From Superficieibacter sp. HKU1 (lineage in GTDB: Bacteria > Pseudomonadota > Gammaproteobacteria > Enterobacterales > Enterobacteriaceae): a DNA stretch of 64,000 nucleotides. The stretch covers positions 1,364,001 to 1,428,000 of the forward strand of contig NZ_CP119754.1 in the NCBI RefSeq assembly GCF_029319185.1, in the 5' to 3' direction. Shown here piece by piece: positions 50,109-58,294 of this stretch; positions within the stretch are counted from its first letter, which is position 1; every line of letters starts with the position of its first letter. Below the pieces are notes generated by a model, which worked only from the letters and a program-made list of their open reading frames with translations, did no database searches and had not been told where the DNA came from. Made by a program: the position numbers and the translations under genes.

Positions 50109-51539
50109 TTACTGCGCACACCGATTATCTACGGCGGTAAAAAGACGCTGGCGATATGCCAGGGCGACGGCACCTAATAACACCATCATCACCACTTCTA
50201 CGCCGAGAAAACCGACCATCGCTCGCGGGTAACTGCCATGGCCGTGATGCGCCAGCGCCAGAAATAACGATCCCAGCACCGCAGGCCCTAATCCCAGCGT
50301 CGCCTGTTGCAGGGTGCTGAGGATCGCACTGCCCGCACCAGCATCGCAGGCGCTGATATCTTTCATGCCCACCCGATAAAAGCTGTTGACGATCAATGCC
50401 TGCCCGTAGCCAATGAGTACGGTCGAGGGAGCCAGCGCCAGCGCGGTGGTCGCGCTGTCAAAACGCCAGAACGTATACATCAGCGCCAGCAGTCCTGCCA
50501 TTTGTACCGCCAGGCCGGTCAGCAGGATGCGCCCGGTGCTGTAGCGAGCGATCAGCCGCGGGGCGTAGAGTGCAGAGGCAAAATAGGCAATGCCGAGCGC
50601 AATAAAGCTGTTGCCGGACTGCCAGGGAGCCATCCCCAGCCCCTTTTGCATCGTCAGCGCCATGCAGAACATAAAGCCAGACCAGGCGCTGAAGAACAGC
50701 AGGGCGATAACCATACCAAAACGGATGCTGGCAAGTTGCAGCAGGCGCGGCGGCAGAAGAGGTTGTCCGCCCCGGGATTGTTGGCGCTGTGCACTGGCAC
50801 GCATCCACAGTCCCAGCGGCACAATGGCCAGCAGCGCCGCCTGCGTCGGCCACGGCCAGTGCAGTTCCGGACCCAGCGCCAGCGGGAACAGCAGACAGCA
50901 GAGGATTGCCGCCAGCAAAAAAGTACCCTGCCAGTCAATACGCGAAGGCATTTCGCGACGCGTTTCCGGCACGTAGCGTCGGCTCAGCGCCAGTACCAGC
51001 AGGCAGATGGGAACATTGATAAAAAAGGCGTTACGCCAGCCCAGCCCGGCAATATTGGCGGAGACCAGCCAGCCGCCGCCCATCTGTCCGACGATAAAAG
51101 CAATACCGCCAATGCCGCCGTACAGGCTGATCGCCCGCGCGTGCGCCCTGCCTTTTAACGTGACGTGCAGCGTCGCCAGAATTTGCGGCACGATCAACGC
51201 CGCGCCTGCGCCCTGTAAAATGCGCGCCGCCAGCAGTTCCGTTATGGTGGTCGCCATTCCGCACAGCAGCGAGGCGACGCCGAACGCCGCCACACCCCAC
51301 ATAAACAGGCGGCGGCGACCGTAGTTATCACCAAGCTTACTGCCCATCGCCAGACACACCGCAAAGGCTACACCGTACAGCGCGACGATAAGTTCAAGCT
51401 GGGTGGCGCTGGCGTGCAGCGATTGGGTGATTGATTCCAGCGCCACATTGGTAATTGAGGTATCAATCAGCGGCAGCATCTGGCCGGTTAACAATAAAAT
51501 CAGGGCCGCACGGCCGGGTGAAACAGCAGACGTATTCAT
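50109..51539 (-). CDS. MFS drug-efflux-type transporter (DHA2, 14 helices)
   Basis: 476 residues with about 14 membrane helices. MLPLIDTSITNVALESI is motif D1 of the DHA2 family, LGDNYGRRRLFMWG motif A and ILQGAGAALIVPQILA motif B; the motif C region is GGIGGIAFIVGQMGGGWL. It resembles QacA/EmrB-type proton-driven exporters. The divergent regulator starting 108 bp away probably controls it. Start at MNTSAV with GGAG five bases upstream. Confidence 0.9.
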   Translation of the reverse strand: MNTSAVSPGRAALILLLTGQMLPLIDTSITNVALESITQSLHASATQLELIVALYGVAFAVCLAMGSKLGDNYGRRRLFMWGVAAFGVASLLCGMATTITELLAARILQGAGAALIVPQILATLHVTLKGRAHARAISLYGGIGGIAFIVGQMGGGWLVSANIAGLGWRNAFFINVPICLLVLALSRRYVPETRREMPSRIDWQGTFLLAAILCCLLFPLALGPELHWPWPTQAALLAIVPLGLWMRASAQRQQSRGGQPLLPPRLLQLASIRFGMVIALLFFSAWSGFMFCMALTMQKGLGMAPWQSGNSFIALGIAYFASALYAPRLIARYSTGRILLTGLAVQMAGLLALMYTFWRFDSATTALALAPSTVLIGYGQALIVNSFYRVGMKDISACDAGAGSAILSTLQQATLGLGPAVLGSLFLALAHHGHGSYPRAMVGFLGVEVVMMVLLGAVALAYRQRLFTAVDNRCAQ

Positions 51540-51646
51540 GGTCACTCCATTGCGTCATTCAGCGAATGGACGTAGCATCGCTGATATAAAAAACGGGTAC
51601 CAGTTCCTGCTTATACTGGTACTGGCACTACCCGGCTGGAGAGATT

Positions 51647-52516
51647 ATGAGCCTGATGAGCGAACGTGAAACGTCAGCACTACCGCAGGATGACACGCGT
51701 AAACAGCTTGGCGCCTTTCTGCGTGCGCGGCGGGAAAGTCTTGATCCGCAGCGGCTCGGTCTGCCGCGCAGCGGACGGCGGCGTACGCCCGGACTGCGGC
51801 GCGAAGAAGTCGCACTGCTGGCGGATGTTGGCATCACCTGGTATACCTGGCTGGAGCAGGGGCGGGACGTTAACCCATCCCCCGTCGTGCTTAATGCGAT
51901 TGCCGCTGCGCTACAGTGCTCGCCGCTGGAGACGCGCCATCTGTTTGTGCTGGCGGGGCTAACGCCGCAGGAAATTCTGCCGCTTACCCCCTGTGAAAAT
52001 ATTAATGCAGGCACCCGGCGGATGCTGGACAGCCTGATGCCGCAACCCGCCAGCATTCAGAAACCCAATTTCGACATCGTCGCCTGGAACGACAGTTTTT
52101 GCCGCCTGATGGGCGTCGACTTCAGTACGCTGCCAGAAGCCGATCGCAACTGTATCTATCTCTATTTAACCCATCCTGGCTGGCGCAGCCGCCTGGACAA
52201 CCCGGATGCCTTACCGACCTTCGTTTCGTATTTTCGCGCCGCCATGGCGGAGCATCGCGGCAAGGCGGCATGGGAAGATAAGCTGGCGCGTTTTTTTGCC
52301 GTCTCAGCAGAATTTGAGGCGCTGTGGCACCAGCGCTATGACGTCCGCGGCGTGGAAAACCAGCTCAAGAGCTTTAATCACCCGCTGGTAGGCTGTTTCA
52401 GCCTTCAGCAGATGTACTGGTACTCCGCGCCGCGTAACGGTTCGCGGCTGCTGGTGTATTTGCCGGTAGATGAGGCCGGGGAGAAGGCGCTGGCGCGGCT
52501 GGATGCCGGGGCGTAA
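51647..52516 (+). CDS. XRE-type regulator with MmyB-like ligand domain
   Basis: 289 residues. The N-terminal helix-turn-helix (LGAFLRARRESLDPQRLGLP, RRTPGLRREEVALLADVGITWYTWLEQGR) and a C-terminal PAS-like MmyB domain (NFDIVAWNDSFCRLMGVDF ... LFFAVSAEFEALWHQRYDV-like) define the family. The RTPGLRREEVA motif is nearly invariant in it. Divergent from the efflux gene, which it likely represses or activates in response to a small lipid-like ligand. Confidence 0.9.
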   Translation: MSLMSERETSALPQDDTRKQLGAFLRARRESLDPQRLGLPRSGRRRTPGLRREEVALLADVGITWYTWLEQGRDVNPSPVVLNAIAAALQCSPLETRHLFVLAGLTPQEILPLTPCENINAGTRRMLDSLMPQPASIQKPNFDIVAWNDSFCRLMGVDFSTLPEADRNCIYLYLTHPGWRSRLDNPDALPTFVSYFRAAMAEHRGKAAWEDKLARFFAVSAEFEALWHQRYDVRGVENQLKSFNHPLVGCFSLQQMYWYSAPRNGSRLLVYLPVDEAGEKALARLDAGA

Positions 52517-52547
52517 TAGTCAATGACGTTTGTTCATGAGATATACG

Positions 52548-52640
52548 TGCCGGGTGGCGCTTCGCTTACCCAGCCCACGCCGCCTGAATGAATTAACGCT
52601 CTCTATCTGTAGGCTGGATAAGGCGTAGCCGCCATGCGGC
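52548..52640. repeat. REP/BIME element
   Basis: TGCCGGGTGGCGCTTCGCTT at 52548 and GTAGGCTGGATAAGGCGTAG at 52609, two opposed REP units in the gap between convergent genes. Confidence 0.8.
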
Positions 52641-52686
52641 ATGACGGTTTGTCAGCAACCGGGCATCCGGTAAGCGAGTGCACAGC

Positions 52687-52714
52687 ATAAAAGGCGCGCG
52701 ACACCTCGCGCGCC
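52687..52714 (-). terminator. Terminator of nfsB
   Basis: GGCGCGCGA-cacc-TCGCGCGCC, nine perfect pairs; on the minus strand TTTTATG follows the stem. Confidence 0.8.
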
Positions 52715-52720
52715 TGAACA

Positions 52721-53374
52721 TTAACACTCGGTCAGCGTGGTGCTGAACGGCAGGCGGGATTTCGGCAGGGCAGCGTTGAAATCTTCCACGCTATGCTGGC
52801 CGACCGGCACCACGACCAGGCTGGTATAGCCTTGTTCGCGCAGGCCGAATTCCGCATCGAGAATTGCAGCGTCAAAGCCTTCAATCGGCACGGCGTCCAG
52901 ACCCATCGCCGCTACGCCCAGCAGGAAGTTGCCGACGTTCAGGTAAACCTGTTTTGCCATCCAGTGATGATCGTCCTGCAGCTCTTTACGGTGCATATCG
53001 GCGAAGAACGTGCGGCCTTTGTGGTTGGCGGCTTTGGCTTCCGGCGTTGCAAAGCGACCATCAATTTCCTCCTGATCGACCACGCGTTCCAGCCAGGCGT
53101 CATCCATCGCGGTTTTGGCGCAGAACACCACCACGTGAGAGGCATCACGCATTTTACGCTCGTTAAACACGTAGGTGCCGGCGGCGGATTTGGCCACGCG
53201 CGCTTTACCTTCTTCCGTGCTGGCGACGATAAAATGCCACGGCTGCGAGTTGGTGCTGGACGGGCTATAGCGCAGCAGCGTTTTCAGATGTTCAGCCTGC
53301 TCGGTGGTCAGTTTTTTACTCGGATCGAATGCCTTGGTGGAATAACGTTTTAAGGCAACGGAAACAATATCCAT
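52721..53374 (-). CDS. nfsB: Oxygen-insensitive NAD(P)H nitroreductase NfsB
   Basis: 217 residues, cytosolic FMN enzyme that reduces nitroaromatics and quinones by two-electron steps and activates nitrofurans. The sequence is collinear with E. coli NfsB: MDIVSVALKRYSTKAFDPSK, LRYSPSSTNSQPWHFIVAST, FNERKMRDASHVVVFCAKTA, and LPKSRLPFSTTLTEV-like end (here TLTEC). The start follows the E. coli protein; an upstream extension is not plausible. RamA/MarA-class regulators control nfsB in relatives, and ramA lies nearby. Confidence 0.95.
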   Translation of the reverse strand: MDIVSVALKRYSTKAFDPSKKLTTEQAEHLKTLLRYSPSSTNSQPWHFIVASTEEGKARVAKSAAGTYVFNERKMRDASHVVVFCAKTAMDDAWLERVVDQEEIDGRFATPEAKAANHKGRTFFADMHRKELQDDHHWMAKQVYLNVGNFLLGVAAMGLDAVPIEGFDAAILDAEFGLREQGYTSLVVVPVGQHSVEDFNAALPKSRLPFSTTLTEC

Positions 53375-53535
53375 AACAACTCCTGGTGATGTTGAATGCG
53401 CACCGCGCGGGTGCGTCCGACGGGCAGCAGAGTAGCGCGGCCGGACGGAAAAAATAAAGCGGCTTACGTCGATAACTATTATCGTTTTGTGCGACAAATC
53501 TCAAAGGGGCGGGCGTGCTCAACGCCCCGCTGCCG

Positions 53536-54117
53536 TCAGGCTTTCTCGGTGGACAGCGCACGCCACATGGTTTCAAAACCAATGGCCTTAAATTCACTGG
53601 CGCGGGTGGGTTCGCGCGTCGCAAACTCCATGGTGGTTTCCGCCAGCGCGAGGAAGCAGGCATCGCCGAAGGCGTTGAATTCTTCTGATTTAAACACCGG
53701 CAGGATGGACTGGCGGCACAGCGTTTGCATTTCCGGAAACATATCTTCCACCTGCTGTTTTGTGTCTTTGGTGATCTTCTCGCTCACCGCCAGCTGGCGC
53801 ACGGTGCGATTACCCAACGGGTTCTGCACGCCCCAGTCGATGTAGTTGTTCCAGATGTAGCGGGTATTTTCTACCGGATCGACAACCGCAGGATCGCGAT
53901 TAGCCAGCATGGCCCGACAGAGCTGCTGTTTAAGATGAAGATAAAGCGCGTTAAGGAGATCGTCCTTGGTGGCGAAATAGCGGAACAGCGTTCCCTCGGC
54001 GACGCCCGCGCTGCGGGCAATCATAGCGGTGGATGCGGTGATCCCGGATTGGGCAAACGCGATAGTCGCCGCTTCCAGTAACGCCTGTTTTTTATCTTCA
54101 CTCTTCGGACGAGCCAC
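53536..54117 (-). CDS. ramR: TetR-family repressor RamR
   Basis: 193 residues. The N-terminal helix-turn-helix is LLEAATIAFAQSGITASTAM with IARSAGVAEGTLFRYFATKD. Length, sequence and position divergent from romA-ramA identify RamR. It represses the romA-ramA unit and is released by bile acids and several drugs; loss-of-function changes cause multidrug resistance in Klebsiella and Salmonella. Here the gene is full length with an intact helix-turn-helix. Confidence 0.93.
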   Translation of the reverse strand: MARPKSEDKKQALLEAATIAFAQSGITASTAMIARSAGVAEGTLFRYFATKDDLLNALYLHLKQQLCRAMLANRDPAVVDPVENTRYIWNNYIDWGVQNPLGNRTVRQLAVSEKITKDTKQQVEDMFPEMQTLCRQSILPVFKSEEFNAFGDACFLALAETTMEFATREPTRASEFKAIGFETMWRALSTEKA

Positions 54118-54232
54118 TACGCTTTACCTTTCTGTCTGTAAAAACCACGATTGAAACATGCCCTTAGCGGCACTTCAACGGCGAATGTCAAAAAATGAAA
54201 AACGTCTTGACGACATTCGGTCTCTTTCTATA

Positions 54233-54252
54233 ATGAGTGCTTACTCACTCAT
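54233..54252. promoter_or_regulatory. RamR operator
   Basis: ATGAGTG-cttact-CACTCAT, a perfect 7-bp inverted repeat between ramR and romA, matching the known TGAGTGN6CACTCA-type RamR site. Confidence 0.85.
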
Positions 54253-54304
54253 AATCAAGTCACATTACACCGTCTTACGGAAAAGGCGTGTTTCAGGTCG
54301 GGAT

Positions 54305-55405
54305 ATGAAGCGTCTACTCATAAGTGTGGTTGCCGTAATGATGATCGCCTGCGCAGCAAGTTTACCGTTTGTATGCAACGCCGGATTCGGCCAGGCTCCT
54401 CAGGGGAGCGGGCTAACGGAAGTCGAAAAATCGCCGCATTACCGCGACGGACAATTTCATAATCAGCTTCCCACCCCAGGGTTTACCGGCAAGAAAAACA
54501 TGCTGGCCGCGTGGTGGGAGTTTCTGACCACCCGGCGGGAAAATTCACGACCCGCGCAGCCGCTGCCGCTGGTGAAAACCGATCTGGCAGGCCTGCCGCC
54601 AGAGCAGGAGGTCGCCGTCTGGTTAGGCCACTCCTCATGGTTTTTGCAACTGGGCGGCAAACGCATTCTGATCGATCCGGTATTCAGCGCCTACGCCGCG
54701 CCGTTTTCGTTTTTGAATAAAGCGTTTGACGGCGACTATCCGTGGACCGCGCAGGCAATGCCGGAAATCGACCTGCTGATCATCTCACACGATCACTACG
54801 ATCACCTCGACTACGCCACCATTCGTGCGCTCCTGCCGAAAATCCACCGGGTCATTACGCCGCTGGGCGTAGGTTCTCATCTGCGTTATTGGGGTATGAA
54901 TCCGGACATTATTACTGAAGCCGACTGGAACCGGGCGATTATTGTGGATGACCAGTTAACGGTGCACGTTCTGCCTGCCCGCCATTTCTCCGGGCGCGGC
55001 CTGAAGCGCAACCAGACGTTGTGGGCCAGCTTTATGTTCGTCACGCCGGAAGAGAAGCTTTATTACAGCGGCGACTCGGGCTACGGACCGCATTTTAAAG
55101 CCATCGGCGAGCAGTTTGGCACGGTGGATCTGGCGATTATGGAAAATGGTCAGTACGACGAGGACTGGAAATACATTCACATGATGCCGGAGCAAACGGC
55201 ACAGGCGGCGGTCGATCTTAACGCCAGCGCGATTTTGCCCGGCCATTCGGGGCGCTTTGTGCTGGCAAAACATACCTGGGACGACCCCTATAAAAGGCTG
55301 GCGCAGGCCAGTCTGAATAAACCGTACCGACTGTTAACGCCGCAGCTGGGCGAACCGGTAAATATTTCAGATCGCAGGCATCAATTTAGTGCCTGGTGGG
55401 AATAA
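54305..55405 (+). CDS. romA: RomA, metallo-beta-lactamase-fold hydrolase (NAPE-PLD-like)
   Basis: 366 residues. The N-terminus (MKRLLISVVAVMMIACAASL) is a hydrophobic anchor or signal. The metal site is IISHDHYDHLD (~160) with further His/Asp in ARHFSGRG, YYSGDSGYG and LPGHSG. It belongs to the N-acyl-phosphatidylethanolamine phospholipase D-like group. RomA lies between ramR and ramA in Enterobacter and Klebsiella; it has been linked to outer-membrane permeability, but its substrate is not settled. Translation from ATG with GGGAT upstream; longer in-frame readings run into the operator. Confidence 0.9.
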   Translation: MKRLLISVVAVMMIACAASLPFVCNAGFGQAPQGSGLTEVEKSPHYRDGQFHNQLPTPGFTGKKNMLAAWWEFLTTRRENSRPAQPLPLVKTDLAGLPPEQEVAVWLGHSSWFLQLGGKRILIDPVFSAYAAPFSFLNKAFDGDYPWTAQAMPEIDLLIISHDHYDHLDYATIRALLPKIHRVITPLGVGSHLRYWGMNPDIITEADWNRAIIVDDQLTVHVLPARHFSGRGLKRNQTLWASFMFVTPEEKLYYSGDSGYGPHFKAIGEQFGTVDLAIMENGQYDEDWKYIHMMPEQTAQAAVDLNASAILPGHSGRFVLAKHTWDDPYKRLAQASLNKPYRLLTPQLGEPVNISDRRHQFSAWWE

Positions 55406-55435
55406 CCCACCATTACAGGAGAGAGGGGGAGCCAT

Positions 55436-55777
55436 ATGACCATTTCCGCTCAGGTTATCGACACCATCGTCGAATGGATAGATGACAATCTGCATCAGCC
55501 GCTGCGCATTGAAGAAATCCCCCGTCATTCCGGGTATTCAAAATGGCACTTACAGCGTCTTTTTTTGCAGTACAAAGGGGAGAGTCTGGGGCGCTATATT
55601 CGCGAGCGTAAACTGCTGCTGGCGGCGCGCGACCTGCGTGATACCGATCAGCGGGTTTACGATATCTGCCTGAAGTACGGTTACGAATCGCAGCAAACCT
55701 TTACCCGCGTCTTTACCCGCACCTTTAATCAGCCGCCGGGTGCCTATCGTAAAGAGAATCACAGCAGCACGCATTGA
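55436..55777 (+). CDS. ramA: AraC/XylS-family activator RamA
   Basis: 113 residues, essentially only the two helix-turn-helix motifs of MarA/SoxS/Rob-type activators: HSGYSKWHLQRLFLQYKGES and YGYESQQTFTRVFTRTFNQP. The first 25 residues (MTISAQVIDTIVEWIDDNLH) equal Salmonella and Klebsiella RamA. It activates acrAB, tolC, micF and others, lowering drug entry and raising efflux. It starts 30 bp after romA, so RamR controls both. Confidence 0.96.
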   Translation: MTISAQVIDTIVEWIDDNLHQPLRIEEIPRHSGYSKWHLQRLFLQYKGESLGRYIRERKLLLAARDLRDTDQRVYDICLKYGYESQQTFTRVFTRTFNQPPGAYRKENHSSTH

Positions 55778-55813
55778 GGTGCGCTCAAATATTTAGCCGG
55801 GGCGGGCGCGTAA

Positions 55814-55968
55814 TGCCGGGCGGCGGCTACGCCTTGCCCGGCCTACATCATACCGGGGACTGTCTTCTTTTGCCGGGCGACGCTTCGCTTGCCCGGCCTG
55901 TAAAAACTGGCGCTATCAACGGACTAGCCCGCACTGTCGGCCCGTGCAAGCGAAGCGCCGCCGGGCAT
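55814..55968. repeat. Cluster of REP units
   Basis: Three REP-like hairpins (about 55814-55845, 55871-55899, 55938-55968), built from TGCCGGGCGGCG / GCCCGGCCTAC-type arms, between convergent ramA and the siderophore receptor gene. Confidence 0.8.
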
Positions 55969-55992
55969 CACCGGCGGAGCGCTGCGCTTTTC

Positions 55993-58140
55993 TTACCAGG
56001 AATAACCCAGCGTTGCGGTCATCGTGCGGCCAATACCGTAGAAGCAGGCGGTATCGCTGGCGCATGATGCCACGTATTTGGTGTTCGCCACGTTATTGAC
56101 GTTGAACCTGACGGTTGCGCCTTTCAGGCTGCTGTTCAGCTCGCCCAGTTCGTAGCTCACCATCGCATCGTACAGATCCACCGACGGCACTTTGAAGGTG
56201 TTCTTCGCATCGCCATAGCTGGTGCCGAGGTAGCGCATACCGACGCCGGCAGTCAGACTTTTCAGCGGGCCGCCGGGGAAAGTATAGCTGGCAAACGCGG
56301 AAGCCATATGCGTTGGAATACGCGCTGGCGTTTTACCTTCCGTTCCGGCGACCGTGGTGCTGGCGACCTCAGCATCGGTCCAGGTGTAAGAGCCGATCAG
56401 GTTGACCGTCTCATTCCACAGCGCGGAATGGATCTCGGTCTCAACGCCTTTCGAGCGCACTTCACCGGCATTTTCAAACCAGCCTTCGGTGCTGTTATAG
56501 GTCGGCACGTTGTTCTGGCGCAGATCGTAGAGTGCCACGCTCATCAGCGTATTCTGTGCGGGCTGATATTTCACCCCCACTTCCGCCTGCTTGCCGGTGG
56601 TCGGGGCAAATGGCGCGGTGCCCGGTGCGCGGTTGGTTTGCAGGTTCGGCTCAAACGAGGTGCTGTAGCTCACGTAAGGCGAGAGACCAACATCGAAAGC
56701 GTAGAGCAAGCCGGTACGCCAGGTAAACTTGTCATCGTTCTGCTGGGTTTTGTCGGCGGCGGTTAAATCGGTAGTGCGTACTTCCGACCAGTCATAGCGT
56801 CCGGAAAGCAGCAGTTCCCAGTTGTTCCAGCTCATCTGATCCTGAAGATAAACCCCCATCTGATCGAGATTCTGCTGCTCGTTGGTCATGGTGGCAAAGG
56901 TACTTTCATCAACGTTGACGCCATACACCGGCTGCGTCCAGTCCAGATCGTACTGGCTACCGGCACCGCGTCCCAGATACTGCTTATCGTGGCTGGATTT
57001 ATAATCAAGCCCGCCGAGCAGGGTATGGTCGAGCATCCCGGTCGCCAGATGCGCTTCAAGCTGGTTATCAAGACCGAATTCATTGGTTTCGCGCTCTTCG
57101 TGCTGCGCGCGACGGGTTAGCAGCGTGCTGTTGGCCGCGCTATTGGCATACACCAGATAGCGATACTTCTGTTTGATAGTGGCGTAACGGGCATTCTGGC
57201 GGAAGGTGAAAACATCGTTGAACTGATGCTCGAATTCATAACCTGCCATCGTCTGTTCGCGCCAGGACTGATCGTAGTTCGGATCGCTGACGTTAAAATC
57301 CCACGGAATATACTGGCCATTGGCGCTGACCACCGTGCCGTAATACGGCAGGAAGTTACGGTAACCGGCATCGGGATCTTTCTGGTAGCTGGTCAGCAGG
57401 GTAAAGCGGGTCTGATCGTTGGGAAACCAGGTGATCGCCGGGGCAATCGCCATCCGCGTTTCTTTATAATCTTCCACCTGATTATGCTGCGTGCGGGCGA
57501 TACCGTTCAGGCGGTACAGCACCCGTCCGTCATCGCTCAGCGGGCCGCCGAAATCAAACGCGCCTTCCGCCAGATCGTGATTGCCGGTGCGAAACTGCAC
57601 TTCATGAACCGCCTCGCTGGTGGGACGCTTGCTGGTCATGCTAATCAGGCCGCCAGGGTTAACCTGCCCGAACAGCACGGAGGCCGGGCCGCGCACCAGT
57701 TCCACCCGCTCCAGCAGCCACGGATCGACGGTGCCGGTTTGCGATGAGGCGGTGGCCCCGAAGCTCAGGCCGTCGAGGAATTTCGGCACGTAGCTAAAAC
57801 CGCGCACGAACACTTCATCGTTACGGTTGGAGCTGCCGCGATATTCGGTAAACACGCCGGGCGTGTAGCGCAGCGCTTGCGACACGGACGTGACATCCAG
57901 CGCGTCCATCTGATCGCGCGTGACAACGGAGACCGACTGCGGCGTTTTGACCAGATCCGCCGGGGTTTTGGTCGCCGACAGCGTTCTGGTCGCTACCATC
58001 CCTTTCAGCGGCGCGGTGGGATCTTCACTGTTTCCCTGCGTGACGACCATGGTTTCCTCGGCAGCCAGCGCCTGATGGCTGACGGCTGCGGCGGCTATAC
58101 TCATTAACCAGAGATGCATTATCTTATTATTTTTTAACAT
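55993..58140 (-). CDS. TonB-dependent ferric siderophore receptor (FhuA/FoxA type)
   Basis: 715 residues, outer membrane. After a signal peptide ending VSHQALAAEE comes a TonB box-like ETMVVTQ and a plug (KTPQSVSVVTRDQMDALDV, ALRYTPGVFTEYRG, VRGPASVLFGQVNPGG). The barrel ends MTATLGYSW. The late Cys pair in YVASCASDTACFYG is a hallmark of the hydroxamate-receptor branch, so ferrichrome or ferrioxamine is likely. The start could also be the internal ATG seven codons on. Divergent from an esterase gene; the Fur-like site lies in the 154-bp gap. Confidence 0.9.
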   Translation of the reverse strand: MLKNNKIMHLWLMSIAAAAVSHQALAAEETMVVTQGNSEDPTAPLKGMVATRTLSATKTPADLVKTPQSVSVVTRDQMDALDVTSVSQALRYTPGVFTEYRGSSNRNDEVFVRGFSYVPKFLDGLSFGATASSQTGTVDPWLLERVELVRGPASVLFGQVNPGGLISMTSKRPTSEAVHEVQFRTGNHDLAEGAFDFGGPLSDDGRVLYRLNGIARTQHNQVEDYKETRMAIAPAITWFPNDQTRFTLLTSYQKDPDAGYRNFLPYYGTVVSANGQYIPWDFNVSDPNYDQSWREQTMAGYEFEHQFNDVFTFRQNARYATIKQKYRYLVYANSAANSTLLTRRAQHEERETNEFGLDNQLEAHLATGMLDHTLLGGLDYKSSHDKQYLGRGAGSQYDLDWTQPVYGVNVDESTFATMTNEQQNLDQMGVYLQDQMSWNNWELLLSGRYDWSEVRTTDLTAADKTQQNDDKFTWRTGLLYAFDVGLSPYVSYSTSFEPNLQTNRAPGTAPFAPTTGKQAEVGVKYQPAQNTLMSVALYDLRQNNVPTYNSTEGWFENAGEVRSKGVETEIHSALWNETVNLIGSYTWTDAEVASTTVAGTEGKTPARIPTHMASAFASYTFPGGPLKSLTAGVGMRYLGTSYGDAKNTFKVPSVDLYDAMVSYELGELNSSLKGATVRFNVNNVANTKYVASCASDTACFYGIGRTMTATLGYSW

Positions 58141-58236
58141 GTTTTAAATAAAACCCCGTGAACGATGCCATAAAAAAATCCCGCATTGATGACGTCAATA
58201 CCGGAACATGAAAACGTAAATGGCGCTAATGATATT

Positions 58237-58255
58237 GCAAATTGTTATCATTTGC
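58237..58255. promoter_or_regulatory. Fur box
   Basis: GCAAATTGTTATCATTTGC, a near-palindrome close to the 19-bp Fur consensus, in the divergent gap between a siderophore receptor and an esterase gene. Confidence 0.78.
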
Positions 58256-58294
58256 ATTAGCGTTGTTACAAATTTCATCAGGAAGATTGCGGTA